The translations under genes and the position numbers were made by a program. Shown one piece after another: positions 53,161-61,116 of a DNA stretch of 64,000 nt. The notes under the pieces are model-generated. The model did not search any database, was not told the DNA's origin, and saw nothing but the letters and a program-made list of their open reading frames with translations. Where the stretch lies: NCBI RefSeq assembly GCF_037137055.1, contig NZ_JBBBNY010000002.1:62001-126000 (forward strand), given 5' to 3'. This DNA is from Frateuria_A yonginensis (GTDB taxonomy: Bacteria; Pseudomonadota; Gammaproteobacteria; Xanthomonadales; Rhodanobacteraceae). Each line of letters starts with the position of its first letter. The stretch's first letter is position 1.

Positions 53161-54074
53161 CACTCGAGCTCGCGGTGGAAGGTGAGCACGCCTTCGCGGC
53201 GGGCGCGGTAGTGCGCGGCCAGGCGCTCCACCAGGTAGACCGAGCGGTGCCGCCCACCGGTGCAGCCCACCGCGATGGTGACGTAGCTGCGGTCGTCCTG
53301 CTCGAAGCGGGGCAGCCAGGCGTCCAGCCAGCGCGCGGTATCGGCGAAATACTCGCCGACCAGCGGATCGGCCTCGAGGAACTCGCGCACCGGCGCGTCC
53401 TTGCCCGACAGCGGCCGCAGCTTCGGCTGCCAGTGCGGGTTGGGCAGGCAGCGCGCGTCGAACACGAAATCCGAATCCAGCGGCAGGCCGCGGCGGAAGG
53501 CGAAGGACTGGAACATCAGCGTGAGCCCTTCGGTGGCCTGCGCGTAGCCGGTGGCGATCAGGCGGCGCAGCTGGTGCACGTTCAGCTCGCTCGAATCGAT
53601 CACCTTCTCGGCAATGCCGATCAGCGGGCGCAGCAGGCGGCGCTCCTCGGCGATCGCATCGGCCAGCGAGACGCCGCGCAGCGCCAGCGGGTGGCGCCGG
53701 CGGGTCTCCGAGTAGCGCTTGATCAGCACCTCGTCGCGGCAGTCGATGAAGACCAGGTGCACGTGCACGCCGGCGGCGGCGAGCTCGGACAGCACCAGCG
53801 GCATGTGCTCGAAGTCTTCGCCGCGGTTGCGCACGTCCACGCCCACCGCGATACGCCGGCGGCGCCCTCCGCCGTCCTGCATCACCGATTGCACCAGCTG
53901 CGGCAGCAGCCCGCTGGGCAGGTTGTCGACGCAGTAGAACTCCAGGTCCTCCAGCGCACGCAGCGCGACCGTCTTGCCGCCGCCGGACATGCCGGTGAGC
54001 ACCACCAGGTGCACGGCGTTGGAATCGTTCAGGCTGCCAGGCAGCGTTGGCTCGTTGGCACTCACGAGGTTCAC
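53160..54074 (-). CDS. rapZ: RNase adapter/nucleotide-binding protein RapZ
   Basis: A 304-residue P-loop protein. Walker A is GMSGGGKT near residue 30, followed by VALRALEDLEFYCVDNLP. The C-terminal domain has TIAVGCTGGRHRSV. In E. coli it controls glucosamine-6-phosphate synthase by guiding RNase E to the sRNA GlmZ; no such sRNA is seen here. GTG 54074 overlaps the hprK stop (GTGA) and is preferred; GTG 54065 is an alternative three codons in. Confidence 0.93.
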   Translation of the reverse strand: MNLVSANEPTLPGSLNDSNAVHLVVLTGMSGGGKTVALRALEDLEFYCVDNLPSGLLPQLVQSVMQDGGGRRRRIAVGVDVRNRGEDFEHMPLVLSELAAAGVHVHLVFIDCRDEVLIKRYSETRRRHPLALRGVSLADAIAEERRLLRPLIGIAEKVIDSSELNVHQLRRLIATGYAQATEGLTLMFQSFAFRRGLPLDSDFVFDARCLPNPHWQPKLRPLSGKDAPVREFLEADPLVGEYFADTARWLDAWLPRFEQDDRSYVTIAVGCTGGRHRSVYLVERLAAHYRARREGVLTFHRELE

Positions 54075-55054
54075 CAGGGCGGAAGCCGGCGCATCTGGTG
54101 CGCCTGGCGGTCGATGAAGGTCTGCGCAGGGTCGATGCCCTTGCTCTTGAGCATATGATGGCGCACCGCGGCTTCCACCAGTACCGCCAGGTTGCGGCCG
54201 GGCGCCACCGGGATGGTGATCATCGGCACCGGCACCTCGAGGATCTCGCGGTGGCTGGTATCGCCGGTCAGGCGCGTCATCGCGTCGATGTCCTCGCCCT
54301 CGCGCATGGGCTTCAGGTGCACCACCAGGCGCAGGTACTTCGAATGCTTGACCGCCGTGTGGCCGAACATCTCGCGCACGTTGAGCACGCCCAGGCCGCG
54401 CACTTCCAGCAGGTCCTGCAGCAGCTCGGGGCAGGTGCCGTCGATCACGTCCGGAGCGATCAGGGTGAATTCGGTGGCGTCGTCGGCAACCAGGCGGTGG
54501 CCGCGGCTGATCAGCTCCAGCGCCAGCTCGCTCTTGCCCGAGCCCGATTCGCCGGTGATCAGCACGCCAATCGAGAACACCTCCAGGAACACCCCGTGCA
54601 GGGTGATCCGCGGCGCCAGCATGCGCGCCAGGTGGTACTGCATCCAGGTCAGCAGTTCGTGGCCGCGCTTGGTGCTGATCCACAGCGGCGTGTGGGTCTC
54701 CTCGGCGACCTCGCGCAGGTCGGAGGGGATGGTCTGGTCCTTGGTCACGATCAGCGCCACCGGCTGGTAGGCGGCGATCTTGTGCATCGCTTCCCAGCGC
54801 TGGCGCGAATCGAGGCCGTCCAGCCAGTTGAGCTCCTCGGTACCGATGATCTGCACCTTGTTGGGGTAGATCACGTTCAGGTAGCCGATCAGCGAGGGCC
54901 GGCGCGTGGCGGTCGCGCCGCGCTCGAGCACGCGCCCTTCGCCACGCATGCCCGACACCCAGCGCAGGCCCATGCGCTCGTGGACGCCGTCGAAGAGTTG
55001 TCGTGCGGTCAGACGTTCCAAGTGGCTCCCCTGCCGGTAGGCGGTGGGCGCCAT
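54071..55054 (-). CDS. hprK: HPr kinase/phosphorylase
   Basis: A 327-residue bifunctional enzyme that phosphorylates or dephosphorylates HPr at Ser46. The Walker A motif GESGSGKS is at residues 168-175 and the signature EVRGLGVLNVREMFG lies downstream; His153 in LHGVFLEV is in the expected catalytic place. ATG 55054 is chosen since the conserved N-terminus (LTARQLFDG) begins shortly after. A terminator for the upstream hpf transcript lies about 75-105 nt before it, so hprK probably has its own promoter. Confidence 0.93.
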   Translation of the reverse strand: MAPTAYRQGSHLERLTARQLFDGVHERMGLRWVSGMRGEGRVLERGATATRRPSLIGYLNVIYPNKVQIIGTEELNWLDGLDSRQRWEAMHKIAAYQPVALIVTKDQTIPSDLREVAEETHTPLWISTKRGHELLTWMQYHLARMLAPRITLHGVFLEVFSIGVLITGESGSGKSELALELISRGHRLVADDATEFTLIAPDVIDGTCPELLQDLLEVRGLGVLNVREMFGHTAVKHSKYLRLVVHLKPMREGEDIDAMTRLTGDTSHREILEVPVPMITIPVAPGRNLAVLVEAAVRHHMLKSKGIDPAQTFIDRQAHQMRRLPPW

Positions 55055-55130
55055 TGTGCCAGTTGGGGGTGGTGCGTGCGGCCTGGCTGTCCCGGCGCGT
55101 TCGGAATGCGCCGGGCGGCGCCTGCCACGC

Positions 55131-55159
55131 AAAAAAAGACCCGCCTCGGAAGGCGGGTC
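55131..55159 (-). terminator. Rho-independent terminator after hpf
   Basis: On the minus strand GACCCGCC-ttccga-GGCGGGTC is followed by seven T residues. It separates the kdsD-to-hpf unit from hprK. Confidence 0.9.
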
Positions 55160-55183
55160 CTGGACCGCGATCGGCCGAGGCCG

Positions 55184-55507
55184 TCAGCCGAACTGCCGTG
55201 CCTCGCGCGCTTCCTGCTGGTGCTTGTCGGTCAGCTTGTCGCGGTAGCGGCGCAGCTGCGCGACCAGCTTGTCGAACACCACGTCGATGGAGGCGTACAT
55301 GTCGGCCTCGCAGGCGGCGGCGTGCAGGGCCGCTCCCGAGGTGGTGAGGGTGGCTTCGGCACAATGCTGCAGCTTGTCCACCGAAAGCACCATGGTCAGG
55401 CCAAGGCACTTTTCGTCGAGGCGGGTCAGGCGATCGAGCTTGGACTCGGCATGGGCGCGCAACGCCGGGGTGACTTCGATCTGCTGGCCGGTGAGTTGGA
55501 ACTGCAT
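55184..55507 (-). CDS. hpf: Ribosome hibernation-promoting factor (short HPF/RaiA type)
   Basis: A 107-residue protein that binds the 30S decoding region in stationary phase and promotes 100S ribosome dimers. Motifs: MQFQLTGQQIEVTPALRAHAESKL, ADMYASIDVVFDKLVAQLRRYRDKL. It lacks the long-form C-terminal domain. ATG 55507 follows GGAGG. As in many proteobacteria it lies just after rpoN. Confidence 0.95.
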   Translation of the reverse strand: MQFQLTGQQIEVTPALRAHAESKLDRLTRLDEKCLGLTMVLSVDKLQHCAEATLTTSGAALHAAACEADMYASIDVVFDKLVAQLRRYRDKLTDKHQQEAREARQFG

Positions 55508-55623
55508 GGGTCGCCTCCTCTGGTACAAGCCGCCGGTGGGCGGCGGGTTCGCATGCCGCGGGGTTTCGGCATGCCGGTCTTTCGTTCGTATGGGAGCGTT
55601 CCGGCGGGTTGCAAGTGCGCTGT

Positions 55624-57063
55624 TCAGCCGGCGCGCTGGCGCTCGCTGGAACTGGGGATGCGCAGTGCCTCGCGGTACTTGGCCACGGTGCGGCGCGCGA
55701 CCTGGATGCCCTTGCGGTTGAGCTCCTCGGCCAGCGCCTGGTCGGACAGCGGCTTGCGTGGGTCCTCCGCCTCGATGAGCTTGCGGATCATGGCCTGGAT
55801 GGCCGTGGCCGAGGCGCCGCCGCCATCCTCGGTGGCGACGCCGCTGGAGAAGAAGTACTTGAGCTCGAAGGTGCCACGCGGCGTGTGGATGTACTTGCGC
55901 GTGGTCACCCGCGAGATGGTCGATTCGTGCATGCCGACTTCCTCGGCCACCTCGCGCAGGACCAGCGGGTGCATCGCTTCGGGGCCGTAGTCGAGGAAGG
56001 CGCTCTGCCGACGCACGATCGCCTCGGCCACCTTGAGCAGGGTCTCGGCGCGCGACTCCAGGCTCTTGATCAGCCAGCGCGCCTCCTGCAGCTGGCCGCG
56101 CATCCAGCTGGCATCCTCGCCACGCGCCTGCGCTATCAGGCTGCAGTAGTGCTGGTTGAGGCCCAGCCGCGGCTGGCAATCGGGGTTGAGGCTGACCTTC
56201 CAGCGGCTCCCGTCGCGGTAGGCGTAGACGTCGGGGGCGACGTACTCCACGGGCGTGGCGTCCAGCGCGGCGCCCGGGCGCGGGTCGAGGCCGCGGATCA
56301 GCAGCGCGGCCGCGGCGACGTCGTCCTCGCTGGCGCGCAGCTTGCGGGCGATCCTGGCCAGGTCGTTGCGCGCCAGCAGCTCGAGCTCGCCGGCGACGAT
56401 CTGCAGCGCCAGGTCCCGGTGCGGCGTCGTGGCGTCGAACTGCTCGAGCTGTACCCGCAGGCAATCGCGCAGGTCCAGGCTGGCGATGCCGGTGGGGTCG
56501 AAGCGCTGCAACTGCCGGCGGACGACCTCGATCTCCTCCGCGCTGGCGTCGAGATCGGCCGGCAGCGCGGCCAGTACGCCCTCGAGCCCCTCGGACAGGT
56601 AGCCGTCGGGGTTGAGCGCGTCGATGATGACGGTGGCGATCAGCCGCTCGCGGGAATTGAACGGCGACAGGTTGAGCTGCCACAGCAGGTGTTCCTGCAG
56701 CGTCTCCGGCGCGGCGTTCTGCGGCTCGAAATCCTCGTCCGGGCGGGAGCCGGCACTGCCCGCGCTGCCCAGCGAGAAGTCGATCGGCGTCTCGGCCGGC
56801 GCATCGGTCTCGGCCCACTCGGGCGTGTCGTCGACGTCGTGGTCGACGCTGGGCGCTTCCGCGGGGGTGGCGGCGTAGCTCTCCTCCTCGCCGTCCGGCG
56901 TGGCCGCTTCCTCCTCCAACTCCAGCAGCGGATTGCTTTCGGCGATCTGCCGCAGTTCCGCTTCCAGCTCGAGCTGCGAAAGCTGCAACAGACGGATCGC
57001 CTGCTGCAGCTGCGGCGTCAGGGTGAGCTGTTGGTTGAGGCGGAACTGGAGCCCAGGTTTCAT
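55624..57063 (-). CDS. rpoN: RNA polymerase sigma-54 factor
   Basis: A 479-residue alternative sigma factor that recognises -24/-12 promoters and needs enhancer-binding ATPases. Region I is Gln/Leu-rich (GLQFRLNQQLTLTPQLQQAI), an acidic region II follows (about 50-110), then the core-binding and helix-turn-helix parts, and the RpoN box ARRTVAKYRE near the C-terminus. ATG 57063 is chosen because homologues begin at MKPxLQ; ATG 57072 and ATG 57093 are in frame. It lies downstream of lptB. Confidence 0.95.
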   Translation of the reverse strand: MKPGLQFRLNQQLTLTPQLQQAIRLLQLSQLELEAELRQIAESNPLLELEEEAATPDGEEESYAATPAEAPSVDHDVDDTPEWAETDAPAETPIDFSLGSAGSAGSRPDEDFEPQNAAPETLQEHLLWQLNLSPFNSRERLIATVIIDALNPDGYLSEGLEGVLAALPADLDASAEEIEVVRRQLQRFDPTGIASLDLRDCLRVQLEQFDATTPHRDLALQIVAGELELLARNDLARIARKLRASEDDVAAAALLIRGLDPRPGAALDATPVEYVAPDVYAYRDGSRWKVSLNPDCQPRLGLNQHYCSLIAQARGEDASWMRGQLQEARWLIKSLESRAETLLKVAEAIVRRQSAFLDYGPEAMHPLVLREVAEEVGMHESTISRVTTRKYIHTPRGTFELKYFFSSGVATEDGGGASATAIQAMIRKLIEAEDPRKPLSDQALAEELNRKGIQVARRTVAKYREALRIPSSSERQRAG

Positions 57064-57094
57064 GCCAGCCATGGGGGAAGGACGTGGGGTCATC

Positions 57095-57154
57095 CTACCC
57101 CGGCGCTCGTGACGCGACCATAGCGGCCGCGGGCCGGCGCGGGCCTTGCGTCAC
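57095..57154 (-). CDS. Possible 19-codon ORF spanning the lptB-rpoN gap
   Basis: GTG 57154 overlaps the lptB stop (GTGA); the frame ends in TAG one base before the upstream candidate rpoN ATG 57093. A weaker member of the bridging-ORF set, because it depends on a non-preferred rpoN start. Confidence 0.15.
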   Translation of the reverse strand: MTQGPRRPAAAMVASRAPG

Positions 57155-57870
57155 AACCTGAATTCACGCCCCAGATACACCTCGCGCACCTTCTCGTCGG
57201 CGAGGATGTGCGCCGGGGTGCCGCGCGAAAGCACCTCGCCGTCGTTCAGGATGTAGGCGCGGTCGCAGATGCCCAGCGTCTCGCGCACGTTGTGATCGGT
57301 GATCAGCACGCCGATGCCGCGTTCCTTCAGGTGGCGCACGATGCGCTGGATCTCGCCCACGGAAATCGGGTCGACGCCGGCGAACGGTTCGTCCAGCAGC
57401 ATGTAGCGCGGCTGCGCGGCGAGCGCGCGCGCGATCTCGACGCGCCGGCGCTCGCCGCCGGAAAGGCTGATGCCTTTCTGGGTGGCGATGTGCGCGATCT
57501 TGAGCTCGTCCAGCAGGCTTTCCAGCTCCTCGTTGCGCTGGCGCGCGCTCAGCCCCTCGCGCAGCTCCAGCACCGCCATGATGTTGTCGGCCACGCTGAG
57601 CCGGCGGAACACCGAGGGCTCCTGCGGCAGGTAGCCGATGCCCAGCCGCGCGCGCGCGTGCATGGGCAGGCCGGTGATGTCCTGGCGATCGAGCCGGATG
57701 CTGCCGCCGTCGGCCTCGACCAGGCCGACCACCATGTAGAAGCAGGTGGTCTTGCCGGCGCCGTTGGGACCGAGCAGGCCGACCACCTCGCCCTGGCGGA
57801 TCGAGAACCCGAAATCGCGCACCACCTGGCGCGAGCGGTAACGCTTCTGCAGACCTTCCGCGGCGAGCAT
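57151..57870 (-). CDS. lptB: LPS export ABC transporter ATPase LptB
   Basis: A 239-residue ATPase that powers LPS extraction by LptFG. Walker A GPNGAGKTT, signature LSGGERRRVEIARALA, Walker B MLLDEPFAGVDP and the switch His in LITDHNVRETL are all present. It starts 3 nt after the lptA stop and precedes rpoN, the usual order. Confidence 0.97.
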   Translation of the reverse strand: MLAAEGLQKRYRSRQVVRDFGFSIRQGEVVGLLGPNGAGKTTCFYMVVGLVEADGGSIRLDRQDITGLPMHARARLGIGYLPQEPSVFRRLSVADNIMAVLELREGLSARQRNEELESLLDELKIAHIATQKGISLSGGERRRVEIARALAAQPRYMLLDEPFAGVDPISVGEIQRIVRHLKERGIGVLITDHNVRETLGICDRAYILNDGEVLSRGTPAHILADEKVREVYLGREFRL

Positions 57871-57873
57871 CGG

Positions 57874-58503
57874 TCAGGGCTGCCCGGCACTGGTGGCGGG
57901 CGCGGGTGCGGGTGCGCTGGCCGCGGGCGCCGGTGCGGTGCCGGACGCGGCGGGCCGGCTTGCCGGCGCACTGCCGGCCGGCCGCGGCTTGGGCTTGAAG
58001 ATCATGTGCACCAGGCCGTCACCGCGGCTCTCGCCGGTCATCTGGCTGGTGCCGGTGTCGTAGGTGAGCTTGTCGCCGTGGGCCTCGCCGCGGCCCTGCT
58101 GCTTGACCATGGCGTTGCCGGTGAGCACGGCGATGCCCTTGACGTTGTCGTAGTCGATCGTCGCGGCATTGCCTTCCATCAGGTTGCCGGCGTCGTCGAG
58201 CTGCTGGATGTGCGCCGGCGAGCCGGTCAGCACCACGCGCGTGACGTTGTTGTCGCCGTCCAGGTAGGCCTTGGCGAGGTCGCCGGTCGCCTGCAGCGTG
58301 CCCTGGGTGATGCGCACCTGGCCCTTGTAGATGATGTAGCCATTGTCCTGCTGCGATCCGTCGAAGGACTTGGCCACGATGTCGGCCGGCTTGTCGCGGT
58401 CGCTGCGCTTGGCCAGCGCCGGCTGCAGCGCGAGCAGGCCGGCCGTCAGCAGGGCCAGCCTAAGAACCGCGCTTGCTTGGCATGAGCGTGCTGTGGACGT
58501 CAT
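57874..58503 (-). CDS. lptA: LPS transport periplasmic protein LptA
   Basis: A 209-residue periplasmic bridge protein that carries LPS between LptC and LptD. After a signal peptide (LALLTAGLLALQPALA) comes an OstA beta-jellyroll (GQVRITQGTLQATGDLAKAYLDGDNN) and a Pro/Ala-rich tail. ATG 58503 has GGAG upstream and is the only start placing the signal peptide in frame; it lies 44 nt inside the lptC gene, an unusually long overlap. Confidence 0.92.
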   Translation of the reverse strand: MTSTARSCQASAVLRLALLTAGLLALQPALAKRSDRDKPADIVAKSFDGSQQDNGYIIYKGQVRITQGTLQATGDLAKAYLDGDNNVTRVVLTGSPAHIQQLDDAGNLMEGNAATIDYDNVKGIAVLTGNAMVKQQGRGEAHGDKLTYDTGTSQMTGESRGDGLVHMIFKPKPRPAGSAPASRPAASGTAPAPAASAPAPAPATSAGQP

Positions 58504-59056
58504 CGAGCAACTCCAGATGCTTGTTGTTGAGGTTGGCACGCATGCCGACGCCGGTGATTGTAGAAGTTCCCTGCCGGATCTGCGTCGCGGCCGCCGTCTC
58601 GAGGCGGTTTTCCTTCGGCCAGGCGGTGACGTCGGAGGTGCGCATCTCGGTGGCGGGCGTGTGGTCGAACGCCGGCCGGCTGATGTAGACCGGTCCCTGC
58701 AGCTTGAGCAGGGTGCCGTTGTGGTTGACCCAACCGTACAGCGAGTGGCCGCGCCAGTCCGGAACGTCCGGCTGGTTGGAGGGCAGGTCGAACTGCGGCG
58801 CATTGATGTACAGCGAGTCGTCGCCTTCGCGCCGTTCCAGCCGGGGCGCGGTGATGCGGAAGCTGGGCAGGCCGTCCTGGCCGTACTGGGTCAGCTTGAA
58901 ATCGCTGAGCGTGTAGCCCGAGCGCGGCGGGCCGACGAAGGCATTGGCCCTGGGTGCCGGGCCGATCCACCACAGCAGCAGCTGCGCGGTGCCGGCGGCC
59001 AGCGCCAGCACCACGATGGCCGCCAGCAGGCGGCGGTCGCGCAGCCACTCCCTCAC
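58460..59056 (-). CDS. lptC: LPS export protein LptC
   Basis: A 198-residue bitopic inner-membrane protein that hands LPS from LptBFG to LptA. One membrane segment (about residues 9-28) is followed by an OstA-like fold (YTLSDFKLTQYGQDG, ITAPRLERREGDDSLYINAP, DVTAWPKENRLETA). The GTG start overlaps the kdsC stop (GTGA), in agreement with the conserved kdsC-lptC-lptA-lptB order. Confidence 0.92.
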   Translation of the reverse strand: MREWLRDRRLLAAIVVLALAAGTAQLLLWWIGPAPRANAFVGPPRSGYTLSDFKLTQYGQDGLPSFRITAPRLERREGDDSLYINAPQFDLPSNQPDVPDWRGHSLYGWVNHNGTLLKLQGPVYISRPAFDHTPATEMRTSDVTAWPKENRLETAAATQIRQGTSTITGVGMRANLNNKHLELLDDVHSTLMPSKRGS

Positions 59057-59595
59057 TGCCAGCGCTCCCGTTCGGCGTCGGTCCGGCCCTGGGCGTGCAG
59101 CAGCAGGTCGCAGACCTCGCGCGCGCCGCCCTGGCCGCCGGCGCGGCGGGTGGTCCAGTGCGCCTGCTCGATCACCCACGGATGGGCGTTGGCCACCGCC
59201 ACGGCGAGACCGGCCACACGCATGGCCGGAAGGTCGGGCAGGTCGTCGCCGACGAACGCCGCCTGCGCCGGGGCGAGGTGCAGCGCGTCGAGCAATTCCA
59301 GCAGGCAGGCGCGCTTGTCGCCCTGGCCCTGGTAGACGTGGGCGATGCCCAGCTCCTCCGCGCGCAGCGCCACCGGATGGCTGATCCGCGCGCTGATGAT
59401 CGCCACCTGCACGCCGTGGGCCTGCAGGCGCTTGAGCCCCAGCCCGTCCTGCACGAAGAATACCTTGGTCTCGCGGCCGTCCTCGCCGTAGTAGAGGCGG
59501 CCGTCGGTCAGCGTGCCGTCGACGTCGAATACCGCCAGGCGGATGCCGGCGGCGCGGGCGACGAGATCGGCGGGGAGGTCGGTCAGGTAGGGCAT
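59053..59595 (-). CDS. kdsC: 3-deoxy-D-manno-octulosonate-8-phosphate phosphatase
   Basis: A 180-residue HAD-superfamily C0 phosphatase that releases free Kdo for lipid A. Motif 1 is FDVDGTLTDG, motif 2 IISAR, and motif 3/4 GDKRACLLELL then FVGDDLPDL. It lies downstream of kdsD and is coupled to lptC by GTGA. Confidence 0.95.
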   Translation of the reverse strand: MPYLTDLPADLVARAAGIRLAVFDVDGTLTDGRLYYGEDGRETKVFFVQDGLGLKRLQAHGVQVAIISARISHPVALRAEELGIAHVYQGQGDKRACLLELLDALHLAPAQAAFVGDDLPDLPAMRVAGLAVAVANAHPWVIEQAHWTTRRAGGQGGAREVCDLLLHAQGRTDAERERWQ

Positions 59596-59676
59596 CGGGT
59601 CGTCGGCGGAGCTGGAAATGGAAAGGCGCAGGGCGCGGCCGGATGGTTCGCGCGGCGGCGTTCCGCCCGCGCCGGA

Positions 59677-60684
59677 TCACACCACGCGTGCGCGCAGCAG
59701 GTCGTGGATGTTCAGCGCGCCGACGACGCGCTGTTCCTCGTCCACCACCAGCAGCGCATGGATCTGGTGCTTCTCCATCAGCTGCGCCGCCTCGATGGCG
59801 AGCTTGTCGGAAGCGATGGTCTTGGGGCCGCGCGTCATCAGCGCCTCGACCGTGGCGCCGCGCAGGTCCACGCCGTCGTCGTCCAGTGCGCGGCGCAGGT
59901 CGCCGTCGGTGAACACGCCGAGCAGGCGCCGGTCGGCGTCGACCACGGCGGTCATGCCCAGGTGCTTGCGGGTCATCTCCACCAGCGCCTCGGTGAGGCT
60001 GGCGCCGGGCGCGACCATCGGGATGCCGTCGCCGGTATGCATGATGTCGCTGATGTGCAGCAGCAGGCGGCGGCCGAGGCTGCCGGCCGGGTGCGAGCGG
60101 GCGAAGTCCTCGGCGGTGAAGCCGCGCGCCTCCAGCAGCGCGATCGCCAGCGCGTCGCCCATCACCAGCGCGGCGGTGGTGCTGGCGGTGGGGGCCAGGC
60201 CCAGCGGGCAGGCCTCGCTGGAGATGCTGGCGTCCAGGTGCACGTCGGCCTGGTGCGCGAGGGACGACTTGGGGTTGCCGGTGATCGCGATCAACGGGAT
60301 GCCCTGGCGCTTGATCACCGGCAGGATGAACAGCAGTTCGTCGGTTTCGCCGGAATTGGACAGCGCCAGCACCACGTCGTCGGGCTGGATCATGCCCAGG
60401 TCGCCATGGCTGGCCTCGCCCGGGTGCACGAAGAACGCGGGGGTGCCGGTCGAGGCCATGGTCGCGGCAATCTTGCGGCCGACGTGGCCTGACTTGCCCA
60501 TGCCGCTCACCACCAGCCGGCCGCGGCAGGCGAGGATCAGCCGGCAGGCCTGCACGAAATCCGCGTTCACGCGCGGCTCCAGGGCGCGGATCGCGGCCGC
60601 CTCGGTGGCGATGACCGTGCGTGCGCTGCGGGCGAGCGCGTCCGGGTCCAGGTTGGCGGCGGGCGGAGCGATGCGTGCGTTCAT
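59677..60684 (-). CDS. kdsD: Arabinose-5-phosphate isomerase KdsD
   Basis: A 335-residue enzyme that makes D-arabinose 5-phosphate, the first Kdo precursor. An N-terminal SIS sugar-isomerase domain (GRLVVSGMGKSGHVGRKIAATMASTGTPAFFVHPGEASHGDLG) is followed by two CBS domains (from ISDIMHTGDGIP and from TIASDKLAIEAAQLMEKH). ATG 60684 is chosen as the first in-frame start of the conserved region. It is divergent from ibaG. Confidence 0.95.
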   Translation of the reverse strand: MNARIAPPAANLDPDALARSARTVIATEAAAIRALEPRVNADFVQACRLILACRGRLVVSGMGKSGHVGRKIAATMASTGTPAFFVHPGEASHGDLGMIQPDDVVLALSNSGETDELLFILPVIKRQGIPLIAITGNPKSSLAHQADVHLDASISSEACPLGLAPTASTTAALVMGDALAIALLEARGFTAEDFARSHPAGSLGRRLLLHISDIMHTGDGIPMVAPGASLTEALVEMTRKHLGMTAVVDADRRLLGVFTDGDLRRALDDDGVDLRGATVEALMTRGPKTIASDKLAIEAAQLMEKHQIHALLVVDEEQRVVGALNIHDLLRARVV

Positions 60685-60840
60685 GGGGCCTCGTCGGGCG
60701 GCAGGGGGGGGCCGCTGGCATTTCTGCGCCACGGGATTTCCACTACCATGGCATATCCGCATTTTAACGTCATATCGCGGCGCGATGGATTCACGAGCGG
60801 TTCGGAATCCACCCGCCTGCCCCTCCTCGATGGACCTCCG

Positions 60841-61080
60841 ATGGACCCAGCCCGTATCCAGGCGATGATCGAAGCCGGCCTGCCCGGCGCCCAGGCCCAG
60901 GTCAGCGGTGACGACGGCGTGCATTTCGAGGCCACGGTCGTCGCCAGCCAGTTCGCCGGCAAGCTGCCGCTGGCACGGCACCGGCTGGTCTATGCGACGC
61001 TGGGCGAGCTGATGGGCGGGGCGATCCACGCGCTGGCGCTGAAGACGCTGACTCCCGAGGAGGCCGCGGCGCGCCGCTGA
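60841..61080 (+). CDS. ibaG: BolA-family protein IbaG
   Basis: A 79-residue BolA/IbaG protein, a partner of monothiol glutaredoxins in iron-sulfur handling and acid stress. The family signature HFEATVVASQFAGKLPLARHRLVY and ALKTLTPEE are present. ATG 60841 is preferred to an in-frame ATG 93 nt upstream because the conserved core starts here. Its position directly before murA matches the E. coli gene. Confidence 0.92.
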   Translation: MDPARIQAMIEAGLPGAQAQVSGDDGVHFEATVVASQFAGKLPLARHRLVYATLGELMGGAIHALALKTLTPEEAAARR

Positions 61081-61116
61081 GGCCGCGCCGGCTTCCTGCA
61101 TTCCTGAAGGACCCCC

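Noticed and set aside
59596..59676. A bridging ORF between kdsD and kdsC
   Set aside because: A GTG overlaps the kdsD stop, but the frame reads through the kdsC start without stopping there.
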